In this document: piece after piece, positions 56,448-64,000 of the stretch
Numbering within the stretch: position 1 is the first letter of the stretch
Layout: every line of letters begins with the position of its first letter
Assembly: GCF_020539485.1 (NCBI RefSeq)
Contig: NZ_JACDXU010000002.1
Location: forward strand, 310,001 to 374,000
DNA from: Fulverythrobacter ferritrahens
GTDB lineage: Bacteria; Pseudomonadota; Alphaproteobacteria; Sphingomonadales; Sphingomonadaceae
DNA length: 64,000 bases
Direction: 5' to 3'
Translations under genes and position numbers: made by a program
Notes under the pieces: model-generated
What the model was told of the DNA's origin: nothing
The model's input: only the letters and a program-made list of their open reading frames with translations
Database searches by the model: none

Positions 56448-57010
56448 TGGACCGTAAGTTTTCCTTCTCCGCCCTGCTCCGCAAAGGCTCCTTGCGGGCC
56501 GGCCTGGCAGGTTTCGCGCTTACCGCTGCGGCCATTGCCGGTTTGCAGCAGCCCGCCGCTCAGGCACTGGGATCGCACAACACCGATGCGCCCGTGAATT
56601 TCAGTGCGGACCGGATCGAATTGCAGGACAAGCAGAACCGGGTGGTCCTGTCCGGCAATGTCATCATCACTCAGGGTGATCTGCGACTCAACGCGGGACG
56701 GACCACGGTAGCCTATACCGATAGCGGTTCGCTGGAAATCCAGCGGCTGGATGCGACCGGCGGAGTCCTCGTGACCCGGGGCAATGAATCGGCCCGAGGG
56801 GCTGCGGCTGTCTATGACTTCAACCGCCGGGTAATCGTGATGTCGGGCGGGATCCAGCTTCGCCGGGGCGGTGATTTCCTGTCCGGGGCAAGGCTTGTGA
56901 TCGACCTCAGGACGGGGCTTTCCAGCGTGGATGGGCGTGCAAGCGGTGCCACTGGGACGACCACGTCGACCGGTCGTGTAACGGGCAGCTTCACCGTTCC
57001 CAAGAACTGA
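56447..57010 (+). CDS. lptA: LPS transport periplasmic protein LptA
   Basis: A 187-residue OstA-like jellyroll that bridges the periplasm in LPS transport. The signal peptide ends near QAQALGS, then come the conserved NFSADRIELQDKQNRVVLSG, NVIITQGDLRLNAGRTTV and DFNRRVIVMSGGIQL. It is translationally coupled to lptC. In many relatives lptB follows; here the next gene is a convergent exopolysaccharide gene, so lptB must be elsewhere. Confidence 0.92.
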   Translation: MDRKFSFSALLRKGSLRAGLAGFALTAAAIAGLQQPAAQALGSHNTDAPVNFSADRIELQDKQNRVVLSGNVIITQGDLRLNAGRTTVAYTDSGSLEIQRLDATGGVLVTRGNESARGAAAVYDFNRRVIVMSGGIQLRRGGDFLSGARLVIDLRTGLSSVDGRASGATGTTTSTGRVTGSFTVPKN

Positions 57011-57013
57011 TCG

Positions 57014-57040
57014 CCGGGCCGGGTAAAATTACTCGGCCGG
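57014..57040. terminator. Hairpin between lptA and the convergent TPR gene
   Basis: CCGGGCCG (57014-57021) pairs with CGGCCGG (57034-57040), seven pairs with one bulged G, around an AT-rich loop that includes the stop codon of the minus-strand gene. It is placed to serve as a bidirectional terminator. Confidence 0.5.
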
Positions 57041-58201
57041 TTCGATCGTCATTTCTTCAAGCGTGACTTCATCCCGGCCGGGGCGAAGCCAAACGCCCAG
57101 TATCGCCCTTTCGCAGGCATCGGCTTCCAGCACCTGACCTGCTGCGGCGGCATCGCCATTGATCCGGGACGGACGGCGCGCGTGGCCATCGCAATCGAGC
57201 GATATGACGAGTCTTTCGGCAGGCACCGAACCGCGCGCTTTGACGCGCCAGCTACCTGGCGGAATATCGACCGCCTGAGACAGGATGAGGCGCGTGACGG
57301 AGGCAGTGCTGCGAGCCCTGACAGCATGGGCGTTCGGCGCAAGTTCCACCATATCGACAGCCAGATCGCCGCTCGCGAATTTACGCCAGCCGAAAGGCGC
57401 CTGTTCGGTCGATTTGGAGAGCAGTTCGAAATTCCCGTCCGCCAGCATGCCTCGCGCTGGCGCAGCACCCGCTTTCCCGCAACTCGCGCGCCACAGGTTC
57501 TCCGCATCCCGCCGCATTCCATTGAGAAGCAACTCCCGGGCAAATCCGCCCAGTGTGTCGCATTCAAGCGCGTTGCCCTGCCCGACCGCTGCAAGCGCAA
57601 CCTGCGCCCGATTTTTGAGGCGCGTCACGTCGGGTGTTTGCCCTGCGCGGAAATAGCCGGCGCTCCATGGCGGTGCTTCCGCGAGCCGATGGGCCAGCGC
57701 CAGCCTGCCTTCGGGCGTAGCCTCCAGAGGAGCGACGAGTTTGGCTGCGCCTTCCAGATTCGGATTGGCGCGTAGCAGGGCATCGGCACGCAGGGCGGCG
57801 CGTTCGTTATCGTTTGCCCGCATTGCCGCATCATACCAGTATATCTGCGTCAATCTGTCCCGCCAGCCGCGCTGGGCGGAAACGCGGAAGGCATCTTCCG
57901 CATCTTGCTGATCTTCTGCGAAACTGTGGGCAATGCCCAGCAAGGCCGTCGCCTGAGGTCTCAATGGATCGTTGCGAACCGCGCTTTCACCAAAGGCAAG
58001 CGCATTGGCCTTGTCACCGCGTGCCAGCGCCACAGCTCCGGCGGAGAGGTCCGCCTGAGCGCGAAAAACCCCGGGGACCAGACGCTCCAGCGTAGGTGTT
58101 TCAGCACTCAGCCGGTCAAATCCGCTGCCCCAGGTTGCAGCAAGATAGGCGAGGGAAAAACCCGAAAGCAGCAGACGTGCAGCGAGGCCGGATTTCGCCA
58201 T
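57029..58201 (-). CDS. TPR-like exopolysaccharide-locus protein
   Basis: A 390-residue exported or anchored protein (hydrophobic start AARLLLSGFSLAYLAATWG). Residues 50-200 show helical repeats of TPR style (ALARGDKANALAFGESAVRN, RPQATALLGIAHSFAEDQQDAEDAF, RANDNERAALRADALLRANP). From about 240 there is a beta-rich domain with GMLADGNFELLSKS and PFGWRKFA and two Cys, resembling a carbohydrate-binding jellyroll. It starts five bases after the Wzc-like gene, so it is the third gene of the export unit. I know no named family. Confidence 0.75.
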   Translation of the reverse strand: MAKSGLAARLLLSGFSLAYLAATWGSGFDRLSAETPTLERLVPGVFRAQADLSAGAVALARGDKANALAFGESAVRNDPLRPQATALLGIAHSFAEDQQDAEDAFRVSAQRGWRDRLTQIYWYDAAMRANDNERAALRADALLRANPNLEGAAKLVAPLEATPEGRLALAHRLAEAPPWSAGYFRAGQTPDVTRLKNRAQVALAAVGQGNALECDTLGGFARELLLNGMRRDAENLWRASCGKAGAAPARGMLADGNFELLSKSTEQAPFGWRKFASGDLAVDMVELAPNAHAVRARSTASVTRLILSQAVDIPPGSWRVKARGSVPAERLVISLDCDGHARRPSRINGDAAAAGQVLEADACERAILGVWLRPGRDEVTLEEMTIEPAE

Positions 58202-58206
58202 AGGCG

Positions 58207-60420
58207 TCAGCTCTTGGCCTCGTCACTCGTTTCGTAGCGGTAGTAGGAATAGCCGTAATATTCGGAATAGCGGTTGCCCGATTTATCCGGATCGAACTTG
58301 GTGAGCACCGCGCCAAGGAGGGCTGCATTGACAGAGCGCAGCCGCTTGAGAGCCGTCTTGAGCGCGCCGCGCCGGCCACGATCAGCCTCGATCACGAACA
58401 CCACGCCATCCGCCAGAGCGGCAAGCGTGGGTGCGTCCGCAAGGCCGAGCACGGGCGGACTGTCACACAGCACGACGTCATATTTTGCGGCGAACTCGTC
58501 GATCAGGCCCATCATCCGGGGCGAGGTCAGCAGCTCCGTGGGGCTGGGCGGAATGGGGCCGGAAGGCAGCGCGTCAAAATTGGGCATGCCGGTATGCAGC
58601 ACTGCGCTTTCCGCCGGGTCAGCCGAAACCAGAAGGCTGGAAAGACCCTTGCGGTTGTCATAGCCCAGCCATGTATGGACCGAGGGACGACGCATGTCGG
58701 CATCGATCAGCAACACGCTCCGCCCCATGCGGGCAAAGCCAGCGGCAATCGCAAAGGCCGTGGTACTCTTGCCTTCGGTCGGTTGCGCACTGGTAACCGC
58801 GAGAACCTTGGGCAGGCCCTGGCGCGTGGAATAGAGCAGGGCGCCCCGTAGCGAGCCATAGGCTTCGGCAACGGCCGACTTGGGATTTGCCAGAGCCTCC
58901 GCAGGCGAAACATCCCCCGAATTCGGAATGATGCCCAACAGCGGAAGCTGGACCTTGTCCTCCACATCCTCGGGAATGTGGATCGCATCGTCGAGCTGGT
59001 CGCGCATGAATACCACGATGCCGGCCAGCACAATGCTCAGAGCTAGGGCAATGGCGAGATTCTTGGCCAGGCTGGGCGAAGAAGGAATCAGCGGCGGGTC
59101 CGCGCGATCGATGATCGCCAGATTGCTGTTGGCAATGCCGGCCGCTGCGTTAAGCTCGCGGAAACGCTGCAGCAGTCCGTCATAGAGCGAGCGGTTGGTG
59201 TCGGCTTCGCGTGCGAGCGTATTGTAACGCACGGCGCGATCCTGTTCCGCCAGAGTGGCGCCCTGAAGTTCCTCGACCTGTGCGTTCAGCCGCTGCTCCG
59301 CAGCAAGGGCAGCTGCATATTGGGCACGGATGGAATCGCGCACATTGGCCGCCACCTGATTGAGCTGCTGCTTCACGGTAGCCAGTTCGGCTTCTTCCTG
59401 CAGCACCGTCGGGTGACCGTCGAGATAACGCTCGCGATCCTTTTTCAGCTGGGCATCGAGTTCTGCCCGGCGGGTCATGAGCTGCTGGACAGTGGGATTG
59501 GAAAGCACCGCCAGCGACGAGAAAAGCGGGGTCGACTGTTCCGTGCGCCACCGGCCTTCGGCTGCAATCCGATCTGCCTTGGCGCGGTTTGCCGCCTCGT
59601 TGATCTGCATGAGGCTCGACGTCGTCACGCTGCTGGACGAATTGTCGCCGTTCTCCCCGCCAGTTCCGGCCTCCCGCATGCGGATCAGGCCGGCATCGCG
59701 GGCATAGGCGTTCACTTCGCGCTCCGAAGCTTCAAGCCGGACTCGGGCTTCTTCCAGCTGTTCGCCGATGAAGTTGCGCGCATAGGCCGAACTGTCGAAA
59801 CGGCGCTGCAGGTTCGCCTGGATGAATTCGTCGGCGAAAGTATTGGCGATCTTGGCTGACATCGCAGGATCGGTGCTGAGGAAGCTGATCGTGACGATGC
59901 GGCTGTTGCGAGGCAGGTTGGCCTGCATATTGTCCCGCAGAAGATCCAGAACCTGCTCGCGCCGCTGTGCGTCAGTGGTGCTCTGCGACGGCAAGGGCAG
60001 TTCCATCGCGGCATAGAAGCGCTCGTTGCCAATCAGGTCCAGGCGCCGTGCCACGCGTTCCGCCAGGCCGCGGCTGCGCAGAATCTCGATCTGGGTATTG
60101 AGGAAGCGCTCGACGTCGGTCGCCTTGTTTACCTCGGTCTGTGCATCCAGTTCCTCGCCCAGAACCTGTTCGCTCTGGTCATTGATCTGAACGCTGGCAG
60201 CCGCTGTGTAACGCGGTGTGTCAAGCATTGTCAGCGCGATCGCGGCAAGCACTGCCAGACCGATAATCGCGGCGATCAGCCACTTGTTCCGGCGTATCAG
60301 CGCCAGAACATACCGCACCGCCTCACCGATCGCTCCCGGGCCATAGGCCTCTACAGGCTGCCCATAGGGATATTGCGGATCATGCAACGGCTCATGTGTT
60401 TCGGGCGCGGGCACGTTCAC
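58207..60420 (-). CDS. Wzc-like chain-length regulator and tyrosine autokinase
   Basis: A 737-residue inner-membrane polysaccharide copolymerase fused to a BY-kinase. It has a membrane helix near 55-75, a periplasmic Wzz part with long coiled coils, a second helix near 450-470, then the kinase: Walker A PTEGKSTTAFA near 547, Walker A' LLIDADMRRPS near 570, Walker B VVLCDSPPVLG near 650 and a C-terminal Tyr cluster YSEYYGYSYYRYE for autophosphorylation. I chose GTG 60420 because AAGGAG lies exactly six bases upstream; the longer frame (60525) overlaps the Wza-like gene. It works with the Wza-like exporter. Confidence 0.92.
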   Translation of the reverse strand: MNVPAPETHEPLHDPQYPYGQPVEAYGPGAIGEAVRYVLALIRRNKWLIAAIIGLAVLAAIALTMLDTPRYTAAASVQINDQSEQVLGEELDAQTEVNKATDVERFLNTQIEILRSRGLAERVARRLDLIGNERFYAAMELPLPSQSTTDAQRREQVLDLLRDNMQANLPRNSRIVTISFLSTDPAMSAKIANTFADEFIQANLQRRFDSSAYARNFIGEQLEEARVRLEASEREVNAYARDAGLIRMREAGTGGENGDNSSSSVTTSSLMQINEAANRAKADRIAAEGRWRTEQSTPLFSSLAVLSNPTVQQLMTRRAELDAQLKKDRERYLDGHPTVLQEEAELATVKQQLNQVAANVRDSIRAQYAAALAAEQRLNAQVEELQGATLAEQDRAVRYNTLAREADTNRSLYDGLLQRFRELNAAAGIANSNLAIIDRADPPLIPSSPSLAKNLAIALALSIVLAGIVVFMRDQLDDAIHIPEDVEDKVQLPLLGIIPNSGDVSPAEALANPKSAVAEAYGSLRGALLYSTRQGLPKVLAVTSAQPTEGKSTTAFAIAAGFARMGRSVLLIDADMRRPSVHTWLGYDNRKGLSSLLVSADPAESAVLHTGMPNFDALPSGPIPPSPTELLTSPRMMGLIDEFAAKYDVVLCDSPPVLGLADAPTLAALADGVVFVIEADRGRRGALKTALKRLRSVNAALLGAVLTKFDPDKSGNRYSEYYGYSYYRYETSDEAKS

Positions 60421-60463
60421 TTGCTGCTCCTTGCGTCCATCGGACCGCACGAATCCACGGCCA

Positions 60464-61159
60464 TCAGAACCGGGTAAACACGTTAAACAGAGGCGCCGCG
60501 TCGAGAATATCGCGCCACACGCCACGGAGGGAAGAATAGCCGACCACTACGACATCGCCCGGCAGGATTTGCGGATCCGGCGCGGTGCCCGATCGAACGT
60601 CCGTAAGATCGAAGCGTGCGCCCATGCGTTGTCCGTTGACGAAACGGAAGATCAGCACTTCATCAAGCTTGGCCGTACGGGTAGGACTGCGCGCCAAGGC
60701 CATGGCAGTCAGCAAGGTGGCGCCGGGCTGAATCTGATAAACGCCCGGCTGGTCCACCTGTCCTTCTACCGAAACCGTCGAGGACATTGCGCTCTTTACC
60801 GCAACGGCAACTCGAGGGTTGCGCAGATAGCCATTGGCATAAGCGTCCTGGATCTGCGCTGAGAGCTCCGCCTGACTGAGGCCATCCGCCTTGATCTCGC
60901 CGATCAGCGGAAGATAGAGATTGCCAGAGCCGTCAATGGCAACTTCCTCGACCGTAAGGTCCGGTTCCTGGAACACATTGACAGTCACCACATCGCCCGG
61001 ATGCAGCAGATAAGCGCCATTCTGGTCCGCGCTCGCATTGGCGAGCACCTCATAGGCCGCAGGGCCCGTAGGAAGATCTGGATGCAATTGTTGCTGGCAG
61101 GCGGCCAGCAGCGCGAGAGGTGTAAGCCGAATCAGGCTGAAAGGCTGGGCTTTGCGCAC
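60464..61159 (-). CDS. Wza-like polysaccharide export lipoprotein
   Basis: A 231-residue outer-membrane exporter lipoprotein. GTG 61159, with AAGGGA upstream, gives MRKAQPFSLIRLTPLALLAA followed by the lipobox Cys at residue 21. The Poly_export domain follows (YLLHPGDVVTVNVFQEPDL, LPLIGEIKADGLSQAEL) and then a SLBB domain (SVEGQVDQPGVYQIQPGATL, LPGDVVVVGYSSLRG). It is shorter than E. coli Wza (no C-terminal amphipathic barrel helix), like exporters of sphingan-type systems. It is first in the export unit; Wzc starts 43 bases later. Confidence 0.9.
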   Translation of the reverse strand: MRKAQPFSLIRLTPLALLAACQQQLHPDLPTGPAAYEVLANASADQNGAYLLHPGDVVTVNVFQEPDLTVEEVAIDGSGNLYLPLIGEIKADGLSQAELSAQIQDAYANGYLRNPRVAVAVKSAMSSTVSVEGQVDQPGVYQIQPGATLLTAMALARSPTRTAKLDEVLIFRFVNGQRMGARFDLTDVRSGTAPDPQILPGDVVVVGYSSLRGVWRDILDAAPLFNVFTRF

Positions 61160-61408
61160 TGTATTCCCTTCAGGCAGGCACTGGGAGAGGGCTCCCGATC
61201 TTTTGCCGCAATTGGCCAAGTGCCATTACCAAAATGACAATCTGGACAAGCAGCAGCAATTGCTTCGGATAATGGCGCGACAGAATTGTCGCCACAAAAA
61301 TCAGGAAGATAATGCAGAATTGGGCGCGAGCGGGAAGTCCGCGGAGGGAAGGGTAAGAACATACCCGTTCGCGCAGCCTTTATCGGCGCCTAGGTAAGGA
61401 GCTCGCAA
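61160..61408 (-). other. Upstream region of the polysaccharide-export unit
   Basis: 249 bases without a gene, between the small secreted protein gene (its 3' end) and the Wza-like gene. It contains the GCGACA inverted repeat at 61277 and several AT-rich spots. No promoter is convincing by eye. Confidence 0.45.
61277..61292 (-). promoter_or_regulatory. GCGACA inverted repeat ahead of the wza-like gene
   Basis: GCGACA (61277-61282), GAAT, TGTCGC (61287-61292): a perfect 6-base inverted repeat about 118 bases upstream of the Wza-like start. It uses the same hexamer as the repeats at 9131 and 42613. A regulator site is possible. Confidence 0.3.
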
Positions 61409-61816
61409 TCAACCCGGGCTATCGGAATTATTGCCACTGCCGGCAATCGCAATGGCTGTGCCGCCAGCGACAAGAATGCCTCCGACAATCGCAAACGGGA
61501 ACCCGCCCGTCTGAGCCTGATAGAACGTGTTGGTCGGAAGGCGACAGCTGAACGGCGTGCCAGCCTTGCTCAGCACGACGCGACCGACTGTATCGACCTG
61601 AACATTCTTCTTCTTGAGCTTCAATGCCTTGTCGGTGATCTTGACACAGCGCCACTGGTTTTCAAGGCCGGGCGCATAAGCCACGGAACCCACGCTGGCT
61701 CCCATCGCCGGCAATACCTGGGCGGAACGGGTTGCATTGGCGGCATAAGCAGGGCTGGTGCAAACGGTTGCGCAAAGCGCCATCGCAGCAAGTCCAATGT
61801 TGATCTTGTTCGTCAT
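61409..61816 (-). CDS. Small exported protein of unknown function
   Basis: A 135-residue protein with a signal peptide (MTNKINIGLAAMALCATVCT, cleavage near AYAAN), a middle with two Cys and a Lys-rich strand (KALKLKKKNVQVDTVG), and a hydrophobic Gly-rich C-terminal helix (FAIVGGILVAGGTAIAIAGS) ending in a short polar tail. ATG 61816 has GAGGGA six bases upstream; ATG 61822 is too close to that site. I recognise no family. It lies just upstream of the export unit on the same strand, so a role at the cell surface is possible. CCCATTA repeats precede it. Confidence 0.7.
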   Translation of the reverse strand: MTNKINIGLAAMALCATVCTSPAYAANATRSAQVLPAMGASVGSVAYAPGLENQWRCVKITDKALKLKKKNVQVDTVGRVVLSKAGTPFSCRLPTNTFYQAQTGGFPFAIVGGILVAGGTAIAIAGSGNNSDSPG

Positions 61817-61841
61817 TTCCATTCCCTCGCTGGGTCCAAGA

Positions 61842-61887
61842 CCCATTACCCATTATGGAAGATGCTCGATTTGTACCCCATTATGGG
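61842..61887 (-). promoter_or_regulatory. CCCATTA repeats ahead of the small exported protein gene
   Basis: CCCATTA occurs at 61842, 61849 and 61877. The second continues as CCCATTATGG and the third as CCCATTATGGG, which is nearly its own inverse. Spacings are 7 and 28 bases. They lie 26-71 bases upstream of the start codon, where a promoter or regulator site is expected. Confidence 0.45.
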
Positions 61888-62017
61888 CTCTCAAGCCACC
61901 TGTTTTCTCGCATGTGCAGCACGGAAATGCTGACCAGCCGATAAGAGATTAGAGGATGAAAGTGGCTGAAATGCAAGGGAAACGGCCATTTGCAATGGTT
62001 AATGTGAGCCTAGTCCA

Positions 62018-63061
62018 CTAGCGTTTTGGCGCGGCGGCCCGTGCAATTTCCGCGAGGCTTTGTGCCAGCAGGAGTTCTGCGGACTGGTTGTTGGCCAAAA
62101 GCGCGCGATGGAGCTCCATGAGTCTCGTCACCAGCCGGTCGAGTTTGCGCCCCCGCCAGCGTCGCAGTTGGACCGAAAGATCGCGTTCATCCCGCCAGAA
62201 TATGCGCCGGGCGCGCTTCTCCGCTTCAAGCAGGGCGTTGACATCTCCACGCGGGCCGAGTCTTGCCGCCAGCGAAGCCAGTTGGGCGGCCCGCCGCTCA
62301 AGCGCAAGCAACAGGCCCACGGGATTCATGGAAGTCTCCCGCATCCGCCGCAATTCGTCCCCGAGCTTGCCTGTCTCTCCTGAGAGAACGGCATTCACTA
62401 GCGGCATGAAGCCATCTTCCTCGGTCTTTGCCCCCACCGCATCCAGAGCGTCAGCACCGGCATCCTTGGGTTCGATTGCGCTGGCATCGAGATAGAGCGC
62501 GAGTTTGGTGACTTCCGACTGCGCCAGCCGGACATCAAGGCCGGAAGCACGGGCGATACGTTCGGCAAGGTCGCCCGAAAGCCTGAGTCCGGCCGTACTT
62601 GCCATGGTCCGCACGACTTGGGTCACCTGAGCCAGATCCGGTGGATAGAACATCGCCACCAGGGCGTCGTCGCGCTTTTCCAGAAGCTTCGCCGTGCGTG
62701 ATTTGTCCGTCGCGGATGTGGCGATCACCAGAACCGGACAAGGCTCGCCTTCCTTCGCGTCGATTGCCTTGAGAAGAAGATCAACGGCATCATGCACTTC
62801 GTCGCCGCTGGCGCGAACAACGATATGGCGGGTATCGCCAAACAGCGACGTGGAACGCGCTTCATCGCCCAGAAGAACTGGGTCTTTGCGCAGGTCGCTA
62901 CCCTGCATGTCCAACCGTTCGCCAGCGTCGGGCAACAGGGAGACGACCCGCTCAACCGCAGCAGAGGCGCCGGCTTCGTCCTGACCGCAGAAGAAAAAGA
63001 CCTTGCAGGTCCCCGCCGCGCGCTGCGCTACATTGGCGAAATCGCGCTGGGTGGCCTTCAC
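62018..63061 (-). CDS. holA: DNA polymerase III delta subunit
   Basis: A 347-residue clamp-loader subunit that opens the beta clamp. The N-terminal AAA+-like part has no Walker motifs, as expected for delta (CKVFFFCGQDEAGASAAVERV, GDEARSTSLFGDTRHIVVRA). The middle carries LAERIARASGLDVRLAQSEV and the C-terminal collar GLLLALERRAAQLASLAA and SAELLLAQSLAEIA. It starts with GTG, overlapping the lptE stop by four bases (GTGA), so leuS-lptE-holA form one coupled unit. Confidence 0.92.
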   Translation of the reverse strand: MKATQRDFANVAQRAAGTCKVFFFCGQDEAGASAAVERVVSLLPDAGERLDMQGSDLRKDPVLLGDEARSTSLFGDTRHIVVRASGDEVHDAVDLLLKAIDAKEGEPCPVLVIATSATDKSRTAKLLEKRDDALVAMFYPPDLAQVTQVVRTMASTAGLRLSGDLAERIARASGLDVRLAQSEVTKLALYLDASAIEPKDAGADALDAVGAKTEEDGFMPLVNAVLSGETGKLGDELRRMRETSMNPVGLLLALERRAAQLASLAARLGPRGDVNALLEAEKRARRIFWRDERDLSVQLRRWRGRKLDRLVTRLMELHRALLANNQSAELLLAQSLAEIARAAAPKR

Positions 63062-63555
63062 GGCGCTTTGCGCAGGGCCAGCGCCAGACGAGTTACGATC
63101 CGGTCAGCCACGTCACGCGACAGGTTTTCGAGCGCGGTCTGCTCGGCCGCGATGGTCGCATATTCGGAACTGACGACGTCGATACCGGCATCGGAACCGT
63201 CACTGGCGTCCAGCAATACTTCGCCCGTTGTCGTATCGACCAGCTGATAGCGCGCGCGCAAAGTGCGGCGCTCACGCCCGATCGTATCGTCGGTCAACAG
63301 GCCGAGCCCTTCGAGATTATCGTCAAGCCGCACATCGAGCCGGTAACGGGCCGATCCGTCTGCATCGCCGAGCCGGTCCCGCAGGGCATTGCGCACGAGC
63401 CAGCCTGCCTGGCCTTCAATGGCCGGCACATCCACGGCGGCCAATGCGCGGGCCACCTCGCCGCTGCCGCCGCCTGCATACATGGGCTGAAGCCCGCAGG
63501 AAGCGAGCGCCGGCGAGGCAAGCGCCAAGGCAAGAAGGGCGCCTGTGCCCTTCAT
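63058..63555 (-). CDS. lptE: LPS-assembly lipoprotein LptE
   Basis: A 165-residue outer-membrane lipoprotein that plugs the LptD barrel. The signal peptide MKGTGALLALALASPALASC has the lipobox LASC with Cys20, followed by GLQPMYAGGG, the common opening of alphaproteobacterial LptE. The rest is beta-rich (ARYRLDVRLDDNLEGLG, RARYQLVDTTTGEVLLDAS), with a C-terminal helix. It overlaps leuS and holA by four bases on each side. Confidence 0.9.
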   Translation of the reverse strand: MKGTGALLALALASPALASCGLQPMYAGGGSGEVARALAAVDVPAIEGQAGWLVRNALRDRLGDADGSARYRLDVRLDDNLEGLGLLTDDTIGRERRTLRARYQLVDTTTGEVLLDASDGSDAGIDVVSSEYATIAAEQTALENLSRDVADRIVTRLALALRKAP

Positions 63556-64000
63556 GCGACGAGATTGACCAGCCTGTCGGGCACCACGATCACCTTGCGC
63601 ACTTCCGCTCCATCTAGTGCACGCTGCACTTTCTCGGAAGCAAGGGCAAGCGCCTCCAGCTCTTCCTTCGGCGTGCCTTTGGCCACGGTCAGCGTATCGC
63701 GCAGTTTGCCCTTCACCTGAACGGCCACGGTCACTTCGTCTTCCACCAGCAGCGCGGGATCGACCTCGGGCCAGTCCGCCTCGGCCGCCAGCCCGGTTTC
63801 GCCGATGGCGGCCCAGCCTTCTTCGGCCAGATGCGGCATCATGGGCGAAGCCAGCAGCAGCACGGCGCGAATCGCATTTGAACGGCTGGCCGAAGGCGCG
63901 GCCTTTTCGGCTGCGCTGGTCAGCTCATAAATGCGGGCGACGGCCTTGTTGAAGCTCAGGGCCTCGATGTCGTCGGCCACAGCGGCAACGGTCTGGTGGA
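63552..64000 (-). CDS. leuS: Leucyl-tRNA synthetase, C-terminal part (cut by window end)
   Basis: The last 149 or so residues of LeuRS; the frame continues without a stop through position 64000, so the start lies outside. Visible are the anticodon-binding helices (DDIEALSFNKAVARIYELT, LLASPMMPHLAEEGW) and the C-terminal tRNA-binding domain (VAVQVKGKLRDTLTV, VRKVIVVPDRLVNLVA). The stop overlaps the lptE start (ATGA). Confidence 0.95.
   Translation of the reverse strand, partial: HQTVAAVADDIEALSFNKAVARIYELTSAAEKAAPSASRSNAIRAVLLLASPMMPHLAEEGWAAIGETGLAAEADWPEVDPALLVEDEVTVAVQVKGKLRDTLTVAKGTPKEELEALALASEKVQRALDGAEVRKVIVVPDRLVNLVA

Overview
The window is high-GC DNA, very probably the chromosome of a sphingomonad-type alphaproteobacterium (Novosphingobium, Sphingobium or Erythrobacter-like). 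This is inferred from gene content and order: ribonuclease D followed by lptC-lptA, an exosortase-A-associated ligase and glycosyltransferase, a pabB-pabC fusion, and short palindromic intergenic repeats of the kind common in Sphingomonadales. I see no tRNA or rRNA gene, CRISPR array, insertion sequence, integrase or prophage. The window is cut at both ends; at the right edge leuS runs out of it.

Layout. 0.2-9.1 kb: an NTF2-like protein, a secreted SGNH hydrolase, a membrane diguanylate cyclase, a thioesterase, two prolyl peptidases (S9 and M24B) facing away from each other, and a cupin. 9.3-12.2 kb: a periplasmic EF-hand protein with an OmpR-type regulator and histidine kinase. 12.3-21 kb: M1 aminopeptidase, HerA-like ATPase, aminodeoxychorismate synthase/lyase fusion, class I aminotransferase, RluA-type pseudouridine synthase and ArfB. 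21.1-24.2 kb: rpmG (55 codons), lolA, an intergenic segment that looks like a structured small RNA with a strong intrinsic terminator, xth and ribA. 24.3-30.2 kb: a beta-helix protein, a three-gene SPFH / ribbon-helix-helix / small membrane protein operon with a textbook promoter and palindromic operator, two lipoproteins, a hot-dog dehydratase, PPK2 and UppP. 30.4-38 kb: M13 metallopeptidase, ABC exporter, polyhydroxyalkanoate depolymerase (TTG start), thiolase and MaoC hydratase. 38-42.4 kb: exosortase-A-associated O-ligase, a tiny membrane protein, a glycosyltransferase, and an unknown acidic membrane-anchored protein. 42.7-50.7 kb: gltB-gltD followed closely by a PfkB-type kinase and a TauD/TfdA dioxygenase. 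50.7-54.2 kb: a protein with two HD-GYP-like halves and two more TauD/TfdA dioxygenases in tandem. 54.3-57 kb: ung, rnd, lptC and lptA. 57-61.8 kb: an exopolysaccharide export module (Wza-like, Wzc-like, TPR protein) and a small secreted protein. 62-64 kb: leuS-lptE-holA.

Themes. Envelope building is prominent: LolA, LptC, LptA, LptE, UppP, O-ligase, Wza/Wzc and an ABC exporter. Protein and peptide turnover is represented by four large metallo- or serine peptidases, and storage-polymer metabolism by PhaZ, thiolase and PPK2. The least explained parts are the lolA-xth RNA candidate, the SPFH-RHH operon with its operator, the EF-hand two-component operon with phased GCGACA repeats, the doubled HD-GYP protein beside three related dioxygenases, and the CCCATTA repeats ahead of the small secreted protein at 61.4 kb.
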